Assembly: GCA_002347095.1 (NCBI GenBank)
Contig: DDWZ01000023.1
Location: 73,482-137,481 of the forward strand
DNA length: 64,000 bases
Direction of reading: 5' to 3'
From: Desulfobulbaceae bacterium UBA2273
Lineage (GTDB): Bacteria > Desulfobacterota > Desulfobulbia > Desulfobulbales > Desulfurivibrionaceae
Numbering within the stretch: position 1 is the stretch's first letter; each line of letters begins with the position of its first letter. Shown piece by piece: positions 10,726 through 19,565 of the stretch. Made by a program: the position numbers and the translations under genes. The notes beneath the pieces are model-generated. The model worked only from the letters and a program-made list of their open reading frames with translations. It was not told the origin of the DNA and did not search any database.

Positions 10726-10812
10726 AACCGTAACATCGAAATCCAGTGACCGGCATAAGGAGCCGTAACAAAATGATCACTGTAATAATTATTTCGTAAC
10801 GGCTCCTAAAAA
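10726..10812 (-). repeat. Dispersed imperfect palindromic repeat, copy B
   Basis: Contains AACCGTAACAT, then GACCGGCATAAGGAGCCGTAAC, AAAATGATC and ATTTCGTAACGGCTCCTAAAA. The outer arms GGAGCCGTAAC and GTAACGGCTCC (10759-10806) form a clear hairpin. It lies between pilC and eno and aligns over its whole length with copy A. Confidence 0.7.
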
Positions 10813-10837
10813 ACCAATACAGGATACGCCCTGAAAA

Positions 10838-12049
10838 TCAACCGCCCACAGCCCCAGCCATGCTGAAGATGGGCAGATACATGGCAACAACCAACCCGCC
10901 GATCATACCGCCCAGAAAACACATCATCAACGGCTCAATCGCCGCAGTCAGGTTTTCCACGGCCTGATCAACCTCTTCGTCGTAAAAATCCGCAATCTTG
11001 GTCAACATGACATCAAGTGCGCCCGTGGCTTCACCGACATTGATCATCTGCACCACCATGCCCGGAAACACCCCTGTCTCCTCCAGGGGCTCGGCAATGG
11101 CCCGGCCTTCGCTGATGCTGTCCGTCACCCGGAACACCGCCATTTCAATGATCTTGTTTCCCGCGGTTCTGGCCACGACATTGAGGGATTCCAGAATCGG
11201 CACCCCGCTTTGCAGCATGGTGCCGAGGGTCCGGGTGAACTTGGCCACCGCCACCCTGCGCAAAAGAGTGCCTACAATGGGCATATTCAGCAGCATCCGG
11301 TCCATCTCAATGCGGCCCTTCTCCGTCTTGTAAATCTTTTTCACCAGAAAAACCGCGGCAAAGATGGCGCCGATGACAAAATGGAAATTCCCTTTGGCGA
11401 ACTCGCTCATATCGACAACCAACTGGGTCGGTCCGGGCAGGGCGCCGCCAAAATCCGCGAACATCTTTTGAAAAACCGGCACCACGAAAACCAGCATCAC
11501 CGCCATGACCACAAAAGAAATACAGATGCAGATAATGGGGTAGGTCATCGCGCCCTTGACCTTCTTCTTGAGCGCCATGTTTTTTTCCATGAAGGAGGCG
11601 AGCCGGTTCAAGATGGTATCCAGAATACCGCCGACCTCGCCGGCCTCAACCATGTTGCAATACAGCGTATCAAAGCAGGTGGGGTGCTTCTTCATGGCAT
11701 CGGCAAAGGTGGTGCCGGTCTCGACATCCGCCCTGATTGCCCGCAAAACTTTCTTGAAGCTGGGATTTTCCATCTGCTCCCCCAAAATCTCCAGGCTTTG
11801 CACCAGAGGCAACCCTGCGTCGATCATGGTGGACAACTGACGGGTGAAGATAACCACATCCTTGCCGGTTATTTTCGGCTTTAAAAACTCAATATTTTCA
11901 AACATGTCCTTGGGGGCTTCTTTCAGCATGGACACCGTTATCCGCATCTTTTTCAGATGCGCTTGCGCCATGGCCTCGCTGGGCATTTCAAGCTTGCCCT
12001 TGCGTTTTTCCCCATAGGAGTTGACACCCTTCCAGATATAAAACGGCAT
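10838..12049 (-). CDS. pilC: Type IV pilus inner-membrane platform protein PilC / GspF family
   Basis: 403 residues, normal for the family. Two T2SSF domains (about 70-193 and 273-395) and three hydrophobic segments are visible, the last being the conserved MMCFLGGMIGGLVVAMYLPIF region near the C terminus. PilC couples the pilus motor ATPases to pilin assembly. The N-terminal YIWKGVNSYG is typical of PilC rather than GspF. No pilB, pilT or pilin gene lies nearby, so the partners must be elsewhere. Confidence 0.92.
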   Translation of the reverse strand: MPFYIWKGVNSYGEKRKGKLEMPSEAMAQAHLKKMRITVSMLKEAPKDMFENIEFLKPKITGKDVVIFTRQLSTMIDAGLPLVQSLEILGEQMENPSFKKVLRAIRADVETGTTFADAMKKHPTCFDTLYCNMVEAGEVGGILDTILNRLASFMEKNMALKKKVKGAMTYPIICICISFVVMAVMLVFVVPVFQKMFADFGGALPGPTQLVVDMSEFAKGNFHFVIGAIFAAVFLVKKIYKTEKGRIEMDRMLLNMPIVGTLLRRVAVAKFTRTLGTMLQSGVPILESLNVVARTAGNKIIEMAVFRVTDSISEGRAIAEPLEETGVFPGMVVQMINVGEATGALDVMLTKIADFYDEEVDQAVENLTAAIEPLMMCFLGGMIGGLVVAMYLPIFSMAGAVGG

Positions 12050-12368
12050 ATCCCATCCCCTCTGTTGCTGAAATTAAACCGGCATTTATATCTTATATCT
12101 TAAGATTTTCTCAAAAACAATAGATAGATAGCGTTTATTTATGTCGGCAAAATTCTTGCGTCCCGTCATTTTTGTCGACAGGGGGTCTCTCTCTGCCGCA
12201 TCGCCGTCCGCTTTTTTTATTGACACTCCACACTGGATAATTTAAATAAGCTGATTCATTAACGTGATGTTGCGCCGGTTTGCGGCGGCTCTCTGAATAC
12301 CCCAACAACCAGTACCCGACCAAGGGATGAACGCGAATCCCGATCTGGGTTTCATACGGAGGATGACA
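12050..12368. other. Divergent intergenic region between pilC and the PxxKW gene
   Basis: 319 bases without a credible gene. The left part is AT-rich (TATATCTTATATCTTAAGAT near 12090) and probably holds the pilC promoter. The right part holds a candidate promoter reading rightwards (12220-12248) and the ribosome site of the PxxKW gene. Frames crossing it have no ribosome site or family features. Confidence 0.5.
12220..12248 (+). promoter_or_regulatory. Candidate sigma-70 promoter for the PxxKW gene
   Basis: A perfect -35 box TTGACA at 12220-12225 is followed after 17 bases by TAAATA, a weak -10. It lies about 120 bases upstream of the start codon. Only the -35 match is strong. Confidence 0.35.
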
Positions 12369-12635
12369 ATGGCAAAAGCGGCTCCCAAGGACATGACCAG
12401 CAAATATACCACCGGCCAGTTTCAACAGATCATTGACAAATGTGAAGGTTGCGAACGTATGGTTGAGGTCGAGACAGCAAAGTATTGCTCCACCTACGCC
12501 ATGCCGGAAGCCAAATGGCGCCTGGGTCTCTGTAATTTTGCAACCCATGTGAAACCAGAGATCAGCGTGTCCACACTCAAGATCAATCCCTTGAAGGCTT
12601 CAAAACGCGCCGCAACGAAGGGCAAGAAGAAATAA
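12369..12635 (+). CDS. PxxKW-family cysteine-rich small protein
   Basis: 88 residues from the ATG at 12369, which has GGAGG six bases upstream; the ATG at 12363 directly abuts that site. Cysteines occur in CEGCERM, KYCSTY and LGLCNF, and the family tag PEAKW is present. The C-terminal tail is Lys-rich. I recognise this as the PxxKW Cys-rich family known from anaerobic Desulfobacterota; its function is unknown. The four cysteines could bind a metal. A strong bidirectional terminator follows. Confidence 0.85.
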   Translation: MAKAAPKDMTSKYTTGQFQQIIDKCEGCERMVEVETAKYCSTYAMPEAKWRLGLCNFATHVKPEISVSTLKINPLKASKRAATKGKKK

Positions 12636-12653
12636 CCTTCCGTCTCTTTGCAG

Positions 12654-12703
12654 AATCTAAAAAAAAAGCCCTTCCGAATCCGGAAGGGCTTTTTTTTTAG
12701 ATT
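12654..12703. terminator. Bidirectional rho-independent terminator
   Basis: A perfect palindrome with 23-base arms and a 4-base loop. The GC core GCCCTTCCG/CGGAAGGGC is flanked by nine A on one side and nine T on the other, so it can end transcripts from both sides. It sits between the convergent PxxKW gene and the unknown gene at 12717. Confidence 0.93.
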
Positions 12704-12716
12704 ACCCATGCGAGAT

Positions 12717-13268
12717 TTACAAGATGGCCTTGGGATACAGAGCACTCAGCAATTTCTCGTCCTCCTTGATCTCCTTGAACCTCTCATAGGCCTCCTGAAA
12801 ATGGGCAGGTTTGTCCGCATTCCCAGCCACCTTCGCCGCCGCCCGGGCCAAAAGCTCTTCCGAGCAGTCATACACCGCCTGAAAAACCTTATCAACGACC
12901 AATTCCGGAGTCTTCTCGTAAGGAGGGGGCGACTTGGTGATGGCAATAACCGCCTGCACCACCGTAGGCTCGGCGATGCACCGGAAAAGATCCGGCACAT
13001 CATAGATGTCGGCAGCTCCCAGCATTTTTTCAATGAGGCTGCCGTTCAATGAATAGAGCAACCCACGAACCCGGGCCAGATTTCCTTCTCCATCCGGAGC
13101 CATGAACAACTTGAGATATGGCGTTACTTCACTCGGACTCAGAACACCTTTCTTAAAAGCCGACTCAAGCCAGCGCAGTTGCATTTCCGGACTTCTGGCC
13201 ACAAACGGCAGGTATTTCTCATACCATTTCCGTTTTTTCGCCGCCGCTCTCCCTGCTTCTGTAATCAT
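12717..13268 (-). CDS. Conserved-looking protein of unknown function
   Basis: 183 residues from the ATG at 13268, which has a GGAG ribosome site. I do not recognise the family. No signal peptide or membrane segment is visible. The sequence is mostly helical and charged, with a basic start (AAAKKRKWYEKYLPF) and a Lys/Glu-rich end (RFKEIKEDEKLL). Codon use looks like that of its neighbours, and a terminator follows, so it is probably a real gene. It is divergent from the cbbQ-like gene, with 325 bases between them. Confidence 0.75.
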   Translation of the reverse strand: MITEAGRAAAKKRKWYEKYLPFVARSPEMQLRWLESAFKKGVLSPSEVTPYLKLFMAPDGEGNLARVRGLLYSLNGSLIEKMLGAADIYDVPDLFRCIAEPTVVQAVIAITKSPPPYEKTPELVVDKVFQAVYDCSEELLARAAAKVAGNADKPAHFQEAYERFKEIKEDEKLLSALYPKAIL

Positions 13269-13593
13269 GCCTCTCCGTCCTCCCTCCCGAAGGGAACCCC
13301 TGGTTCTCATTCCTTTTCTTCAGAAAACTCGCAGGGTATTTCACACCCCTTACCCCCGCCGGCCGCCGCCGGCAAGTTTTTTCGTCCCCGCCCCACATTT
13401 TTTAACATCGCAACAATTCACGATTCCAGCAGGGACCGAAGCGGCCGGCGGCCGTAATTGCAGCGCAACTTTTTAACTTTTCATGTTGCACACCTGTGCC
13501 ATTTCCCCTTTTTTATTTGTAAATCCGTCATATTTGCATTTGCCCCCAGCGCCAACCGTCCTTATTTTCTTCCATCAAGGAGGGCGGCAACAG
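13269..13593. other. Divergent intergenic region and cbbQ leader
   Basis: 325 bases between the unknown gene (leftwards) and cbbQ (rightwards). It contains the GC-rich terminator-like hairpin at 13358-13382, a second GC-rich block at 13441-13454 that can pair with its left half, and a ribosome site AAGGAGG at about 13577. I could not identify a confident promoter. Confidence 0.5.
13358..13382 (+). terminator. Terminator-like hairpin in the cbbQ leader (possible attenuator)
   Basis: A GCCGGC/GCCGGC stem with a CGCC loop is followed by AAG and six T. No plus-strand gene ends upstream. If transcription starts before it, it would act on the cbbQ leader. Confidence 0.4.
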
Positions 13594-14400
<807 letters not shown>

Positions 14401-14414
14401 GCGGAGGCACCCCC

Positions 14415-16751
14415 CTGGACCCACGCGAACTCAAAACCAGATTTGCCCAGGCGGTCCTGCCGGACATCCTCAACGACTGGGAGATCGAAGAGATAATCGA
14501 GCCGCTGCAGGGGTTGCCCGATGCGGCGTTGGACGAAATCTTTCGTCAGATTGCCGCAATCTGGCCGGTGAGTCATGCCCTCTGCAACAGCTTTCTCAAG
14601 ACGGTGAAAAAGGGACTTACCTGCCTGCACCACTCCCAGCTTGCCGACTGGGTCAAGACCATCCTTGCGGCCTATGAATCCGGGGGACTGCATCAGACCC
14701 GGCAACTCCTCGAACGGGTGGAGGAAACCTTTCTCTGCGCGATCCGGGGAGAAACCGGCATCAGCCTCGCCGAGGTCACCGGCCGGCTGCAGCCCTATGC
14801 CACCGGACTGGCCGGACATCCTCTAGAATTGATCCCCGGCCAGGAGGTCTACACGGATACTGAGGCGGTCTATCTCCCCCCCAGAATCGCCATCTTTCCA
14901 AAACAGACCGACAATTTCCTGTTCTACAAACTCATCATCTCCTTTCAGTGGGCCTTTACCGCCATCGGCACCTTTTCACTCCATCTCCCAGAGGGCTCCC
15001 CGGCGATTCCCGCCGCCACAAGACGGCAGCGCACCGTCCCTCCCCCTGCATGCATCTGCCTCAACGATTACTTCAACCTGTTCGCCAAACCAGCCGTTGC
15101 AGCCCACCTTTTCCACCTTGGCGAAACCGCCAGGGCCACGACCTTTCTCCGGGAAAGGCTTCCCGGCCTCATGCGGGAAAGCGCCCCCATCTTCCAGGCC
15201 CTTGCCCGGACAATCCCGCAAAGCGCGGGAGGCTCCACCGGAGACCTGCAAAGGACCATCCTCCTCCGGGCCGCGCAGGATGCCGGCGAAACCCCTTCCG
15301 CGCCCCATCCCGTAACCAGCCTTTTTGACGGATTATTTCGCGAGAACGCAACCAGCCAGGATTCCGCCTGTTTTGCAACGAAGGCGTATGCCCGGTTTCT
15401 CGACCAAGCCGGGGAACCGGCTCCCCCCATAATCTTCCAGGGCGTGTTGCGCCCGGCTGAGGTCCTGGCGGTGCAGCGAAAAAAAAGAGCGGCGGCCAAG
15501 GAACAATTCATCGAGGCCCTCGCCGCCGTCATCAACGCGCAACCGCCCCAGGATGCCCCAGGCGAAAAAGAGAAAAACGAAGCCCAAGGCACGGGATTTC
15601 CTGAACTCGAAGGTCAGACCGCCGCGGTTATCCCGCCCGAAGGGGCAGAGAAAGATGCCCCGGACACAAAACCGCCAGGAGAGAAAACCCTGGAATTCAT
15701 CACCATCGACGACAGCCACATCGATCTTCCGGACAAACTCAAAAAAATGGCCAGGGAGATCGTCGAGGATCTCGGCCAGATCCCTTCTCAGTACATCTCC
15801 AGCGCCAAGCAGGCTGCGGGCAAGGGGCTGGCACAGGGAAACGCCCCTCCCCCCCGGGAGGGCGAACCCCTTGCCGGAGCCAATCTCTTCATCTTTGACG
15901 AGTGGGATTACCGGCGCGCGGGCTTTCGCAAAAACTGGTGCTCCCTTGCCGTCAAAAAAATCATTCCGGTCACGGGCACTTTTGTCGGCAACACTCTGGA
16001 GAGATACCGCGGCCATCTGACCCGGCTCAAACGGCAGTTCGAAATGATGCGCAACCAAGAACGCTTTGTCCGGCGGCAAAAAGACGGGAACGAAATCGAT
16101 CTCGACGCCCTCATCGAAACGCTTGCCGACATCAAAGCCGGCCTTTCTCCCTCGGAGGATCTCTATATCCGGCTGGCCCGGGACAAGCGCAACATCAGCG
16201 CCCTCTTTCTCGTTGACATGTCCTCCTCAACCGAGGGCTGGGTAAACACCGCCCTCAAGGAAGCCCTGATCCTCATGTGCGAAGCCCTGGAAGTTTTGGG
16301 CGACACCTACGGCATCTATGGATTTTCCGGCATGCGCCGCACGCGTTCCGAGCTGTTCCGGATCAAGGATCTGGCCGAACCCTACAACGATGAGGTGAAG
16401 GGGAGGATTGCCGCCATCGGACCCCAGGAATACACGCGAATGGGACCGCCCATCCGGCATCTGACCAGGCTCCTTGCCGAAAGCGAGGCGAGAATCAAAC
16501 TGCTCATCACCCTTTCCGACGGCAAGCCCGAGGATTATGACGATTACAAGGGTGAGTATGCCATCGAGGACACCCGCCATGCCTTGATCGAGGCCAAGGC
16601 GCAGGGGGTGCATCCATTCTGCATCACCATTGACAAACAGGCCCACGCCTATCTCCCCCATATGTACGGGGAGGTGAATTACATCTGTATCGACGAAGTC
16701 GGAAAACTCCCCAACCGGATTCCAGAAATCTACCGGGGCCTCACCTCCTGA
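14415..16751 (+). CDS. VWA-domain activation protein, CbbO/NorD family
   Basis: 778 residues if read from the CTG at 14415. That codon follows GGAGG by 7 bases, and the frame upstream of the next usable start (TTG at 14514) encodes sensible charged sequence. The C-terminal VWA domain (about 590-778) has the metal-site motif DMSSS, with Asp at 601, and the later TLSDGKPED loop. Just before it is the family hallmark FDEWDYR. It works with the CbbQ-type ATPase 14 bases upstream. The middle part (residues 370-460) is low-complexity and acidic, probably a linker. Confidence 0.88.
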   Translation: MDPRELKTRFAQAVLPDILNDWEIEEIIEPLQGLPDAALDEIFRQIAAIWPVSHALCNSFLKTVKKGLTCLHHSQLADWVKTILAAYESGGLHQTRQLLERVEETFLCAIRGETGISLAEVTGRLQPYATGLAGHPLELIPGQEVYTDTEAVYLPPRIAIFPKQTDNFLFYKLIISFQWAFTAIGTFSLHLPEGSPAIPAATRRQRTVPPPACICLNDYFNLFAKPAVAAHLFHLGETARATTFLRERLPGLMRESAPIFQALARTIPQSAGGSTGDLQRTILLRAAQDAGETPSAPHPVTSLFDGLFRENATSQDSACFATKAYARFLDQAGEPAPPIIFQGVLRPAEVLAVQRKKRAAAKEQFIEALAAVINAQPPQDAPGEKEKNEAQGTGFPELEGQTAAVIPPEGAEKDAPDTKPPGEKTLEFITIDDSHIDLPDKLKKMAREIVEDLGQIPSQYISSAKQAAGKGLAQGNAPPPREGEPLAGANLFIFDEWDYRRAGFRKNWCSLAVKKIIPVTGTFVGNTLERYRGHLTRLKRQFEMMRNQERFVRRQKDGNEIDLDALIETLADIKAGLSPSEDLYIRLARDKRNISALFLVDMSSSTEGWVNTALKEALILMCEALEVLGDTYGIYGFSGMRRTRSELFRIKDLAEPYNDEVKGRIAAIGPQEYTRMGPPIRHLTRLLAESEARIKLLITLSDGKPEDYDDYKGEYAIEDTRHALIEAKAQGVHPFCITIDKQAHAYLPHMYGEVNYICIDEVGKLPNRIPEIYRGLTS

Positions 16752-16836
16752 CCCTGCGCACAACCCTGAGCCTTCCACGCGCCATTACCCGCCCCCCCTG
16801 TCAATGGGCAAGCCCCCCTATCCTTTGCTCCCCGCA

Positions 16837-16872
16837 CAAAAAAATCCGGCCCGGAATTATCCGGCCGGATTT
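16837..16872 (-). terminator. Rho-independent terminator of the small lipoprotein gene
   Basis: On the minus strand, a 10-bp stem AAATCCGGCC/GGCCGGATTT is followed by a run of T. It starts about 30 bases past the lipoprotein stop. Confidence 0.8.
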
Positions 16873-16901
16873 CTCATCGTCCTGTTTCCAGGAAACTGTG
16901 C

Positions 16902-17063
16902 CTACGAAAACAACCGCAAAAAGCTCACACAGCCGCCGCCGGATTTCTTGGGGGCTTCCCCTGTCTGGCTCGCGCACCCAACAACTCCTGCCAACACTGC
17001 CGCACACAGCAACACGGTGATGGTTTTTGTCCCACGCAACCATAGACTTTTCACATTTCGCAT
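16902..17063 (-). CDS. Small predicted lipoprotein
   Basis: 53 residues from the ATG at 17063, chosen for the GGAGGAG ribosome site 7 bases upstream; the longer frame to 17201 has none. A basic N-terminus is followed by a hydrophobic stretch and a lipobox-like VVGC (Cys at 30), giving a mature peptide of only about 24 residues that ends hydrophobic. It has its own terminator and sits alone between cbbO and the BI-1 gene. The function is unknown; tiny entericidin-like lipoproteins look similar. Confidence 0.65.
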   Translation of the reverse strand: MRNVKSLWLRGTKTITVLLCAAVLAGVVGCASQTGEAPKKSGGGCVSFLRLFS

Positions 17064-17172
17064 GAATCTTCTCCTCCGGATCAAAAATACCTTCTTTATT
17101 GCCTTGAGCAAGCCGCCGCCACATGCGAACGGCCTCACAAGGTAACGCAGATCCCCGGAGATATTCAAATCG

Positions 17173-17210
17173 AAAAAAAAAGCGATTGCCGCCCCGGACA
17201 ATCGCTTTTT
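17173..17210 (-). terminator. Rho-independent terminator of the BI-1 family gene
   Basis: On the minus strand, a 12-bp stem AAAAAGCGATTG/CAATCGCTTTTT is followed by more T. It starts about 23 bases past the stop of the gene at 17233. Confidence 0.88.
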
Positions 17211-17232
17211 CCTATGACTATGGGGCTACGGC

Positions 17233-17949
17233 TTAACGGCGATCCCCAAGAAACCGGAGCAGCATGAGGAACAGATTGACAAAGTCGAGATACAGAGCCA
17301 AGGCCCCCATGATCGCGCCCTTCCGGATCGCGGCCTGGCCGTTTTCCATGATCCCGCCCGAGCCGAGCCGGGTGATCTTCTGCACGTCATAGGCGGTAAG
17401 GCCGGTAAAAACGATCACGCCGATGGCGGAAACCACCCAGGAAACCATGGAGCTGGCCAGAAAGATATTCACCACCGAGGCGATCACTATGCCAATGAGC
17501 CCCATGAACAGAAAGGAACCCATGCTGGTGAGATCTTTTTTGGTCACCGTGCCGTAGATCGCCATGGAAACAAACATGCCGCCCGCGACAAAGAAGGTGG
17601 TGGCAACGGAAGCGCCGGTATAGAGCAGAAGGATCGCGGAGATGGTCGCCCCGTTCAAGATGGAATAGGCCAGGAAAAGATTGGTCGCCATGCGGGCGGA
17701 CATCTGTTCGATCCGGGCGGAGAGATAGATCACCATGCCAAGTTCGCCGAAAATCAGGCCATAGAACAGGATTTTGTTGCCGAAGATTGCCTGCTGCAGG
17801 GCCGGGGTGCTGGCAACCACCAGGGCGGTAACCCCGGTGAGGCCAAGGCCGACGGCCATCCAGTTGAAGACCTTGGCCAGGAAAAGGGTTGCCGCCTGGG
17901 AGCGGGATTGGTCGATAACCATTGTTCTGCCGTTGTCACTGCTGTACAT
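17233..17949 (-). CDS. Bax inhibitor-1 / YccA family inner-membrane protein
   Basis: 238 residues from the ATG at 17949, with AAGGAG upstream. Seven hydrophobic segments are visible. The conserved end contains TAYDVQKI and ALALYLDFVNLFLMLLRFLG, which place it in the BI-1/YccA/YbhL family. Members are linked to calcium leak and to modulation of the FtsH protease; the role here is not known. A terminator follows, so it is probably a single-gene transcript. Confidence 0.93.
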   Translation of the reverse strand: MYSSDNGRTMVIDQSRSQAATLFLAKVFNWMAVGLGLTGVTALVVASTPALQQAIFGNKILFYGLIFGELGMVIYLSARIEQMSARMATNLFLAYSILNGATISAILLLYTGASVATTFFVAGGMFVSMAIYGTVTKKDLTSMGSFLFMGLIGIVIASVVNIFLASSMVSWVVSAIGVIVFTGLTAYDVQKITRLGSGGIMENGQAAIRKGAIMGALALYLDFVNLFLMLLRFLGDRR

Positions 17950-18303
17950 AATTTCTCCTTGCGCTATACATTTGAAATTGCAAACCACAGGGTTTCATAA
18001 TAATCATTCCGCAACAATGCGCCACTCTTCCGCGCAGACCCTCTTTGCCAGGGGCATGGCCTAATCACTCTTCCGTCGCGACAGCACGGGTTGCGATCAC
18101 AGGACGACGGAAAACCCAACCGCTGAGAGTAAGACCGCGCCCCATGATTTTTGGTTCCAGATAATTCACCACCACCGGATGAATGGCACATCAAGCCCCT
18201 GGCCGCCAGGATCCGGGGCCAGCCTGGCGGCAATCTCTCCGAACCCCATGCTTTTCAAAAGCTGAACCTGCCCCATCCCGGAATCCCTGGTGCTGCCTTT
18301 CGA
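17950..18303. other. Intergenic region with no identified content
   Basis: 354 bases between two minus-strand genes. I see no credible gene, terminator with a T run, or structured RNA. It should contain the promoter of the BI-1 gene. Short frames crossing it lack ribosome sites. Confidence 0.5.
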
Positions 18304-19056
18304 TCAGAGATCCAGGCTCTCGCCCGGTTCCGGCAGAAAAACGCCCGGCAAGCCGGATTCGCCCAGAAGACGCCGAAGCTCTCCTAATTCCCGCTCATAA
18401 TGCGCGACATGCACGATTGCCAGCTTTTCGCATCCAGCCTGCCGCGCCACATCGAGGCACTCGGCAAGGCTGCCATGATTGGCGGTCTGCCCTGCAACCC
18501 GATACGCCTCATGCACCATAAGCGTGCATCCCTTTGCCAGATTGACTGATCCCGCGGTGGACCGCCCATCACCACTGTAGAATATCGATTTTCCGTCACC
18601 ATTCAAGCGGAGGGCGAGACAGGGCTGCGAATGCTCCGTGGCGGCCACCTGCCAGAGAAATCCGGCCCCTTGAAAAGAATCGCCATCCTCAAGCTCGCGA
18701 TACTCCAAAGTATAGTGCAGTTTCCCTAAAAAAGAAGGGTAGGCCAGATCAAGGGCCATCTCAATTTTTTCCCGCAAGCCATTTGGCCCGGCTAGCAGCA
18801 GCGGCTTAACGCGCCCCATCTCCCAGAATCGCAGGAGCAGCAAGGGAACCCCGAAAAAATGATCCCCGTGAAAATGCGAGATCCACAGAGCCTCAAGCTG
18901 ATCCGGATCGAAACAATCAGCAAAATATCGATGGGGGGTGGTAAATCCGCAGTCAAGTAGGATATAATGATTTTTGCTCCCGCCCACAACCAGAATCGAG
19001 GTGTTGAAGCGTTCGGGGTCACAGGCCTCGCCAACCCCCAAGAAATGGACTTTCAT
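18304..19056 (-). CDS. MBL-fold metallohydrolase, RNase Z-like
   Basis: 250 residues. The metallo-beta-lactamase motif HFHGDHFFG (HxHxDH) is intact, and later ligands appear in YSGDGRST and HVAHYERE. The fold and the start (VHFLGVGEACDPERFNTS) resemble the RNase Z/arylsulfatase branch, but it is shorter than the roughly 305 residues of true RNase Z. Whether it processes tRNA 3' ends or hydrolyses another ester cannot be told from sequence. It is divergent from the thioredoxin gene. Confidence 0.85.
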   Translation of the reverse strand: MKVHFLGVGEACDPERFNTSILVVGGSKNHYILLDCGFTTPHRYFADCFDPDQLEALWISHFHGDHFFGVPLLLLRFWEMGRVKPLLLAGPNGLREKIEMALDLAYPSFLGKLHYTLEYRELEDGDSFQGAGFLWQVAATEHSQPCLALRLNGDGKSIFYSGDGRSTAGSVNLAKGCTLMVHEAYRVAGQTANHGSLAECLDVARQAGCEKLAIVHVAHYERELGELRRLLGESGLPGVFLPEPGESLDL

Positions 19057-19102
19057 GCACAGCGCCTTTTTTATCCTTTACCTACGTGATCGATAGCATA
19101 CC

Positions 19103-19549
19103 ATGAATAGCCTGATTGTTGCATGTCCAAGCTGTAAGACCAAGAACAAAGTGGTCGCCGTCAAACAGCACCGTAAGCCGCGCTGCGGCAAATGCCAGAC
19201 CTCTCTGCCCATGGCCGATTACGCCGCGCCGGTCGAGCTTACCGACCAGGATGCCGCGCAGGTAATCCGCGAGGCCGACCTGCCTGTTATGCTCGATTTC
19301 TATTCGCCGACCTGCGGCCCCTGCCGAATGCTGGCCCCGGTGATAGAGCGATTGGCGCGCCGTTTTTTCGGGCGGGCGATCATCGCCAAGATCGACACCA
19401 GCACAAACCACATCAGCGCCGGACAATACGGAATCCGGGGCGTCCCAACCCTTATTTTTTTCAAAAACGGCCAGGTTGCCGACCAGATTGTCGGCGCCTT
19501 GCCGGAAGACGCCCTTGTCGCCAAACTCGACAGTTTCATTCGGACTTAG
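19103..19549 (+). CDS. trxC: Thioredoxin 2 with N-terminal zinc finger
   Basis: 148 residues, the size of TrxC. A zinc finger is formed by C8/C11 (CPSC) and C28/C31 (CGKC). The thioredoxin fold follows, with the active site TCGPC (C71 and C74) and the cis-Pro segment GVPTL. It would reduce protein disulfides in the cytoplasm. The start of the SNF2 helicase lies 17 bases after its stop, so the two are probably co-transcribed. Confidence 0.94.
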   Translation: MNSLIVACPSCKTKNKVVAVKQHRKPRCGKCQTSLPMADYAAPVELTDQDAAQVIREADLPVMLDFYSPTCGPCRMLAPVIERLARRFFGRAIIAKIDTSTNHISAGQYGIRGVPTLIFFKNGQVADQIVGALPEDALVAKLDSFIRT

Positions 19550-19565
19550 GATCGCCTCCCTGCCA

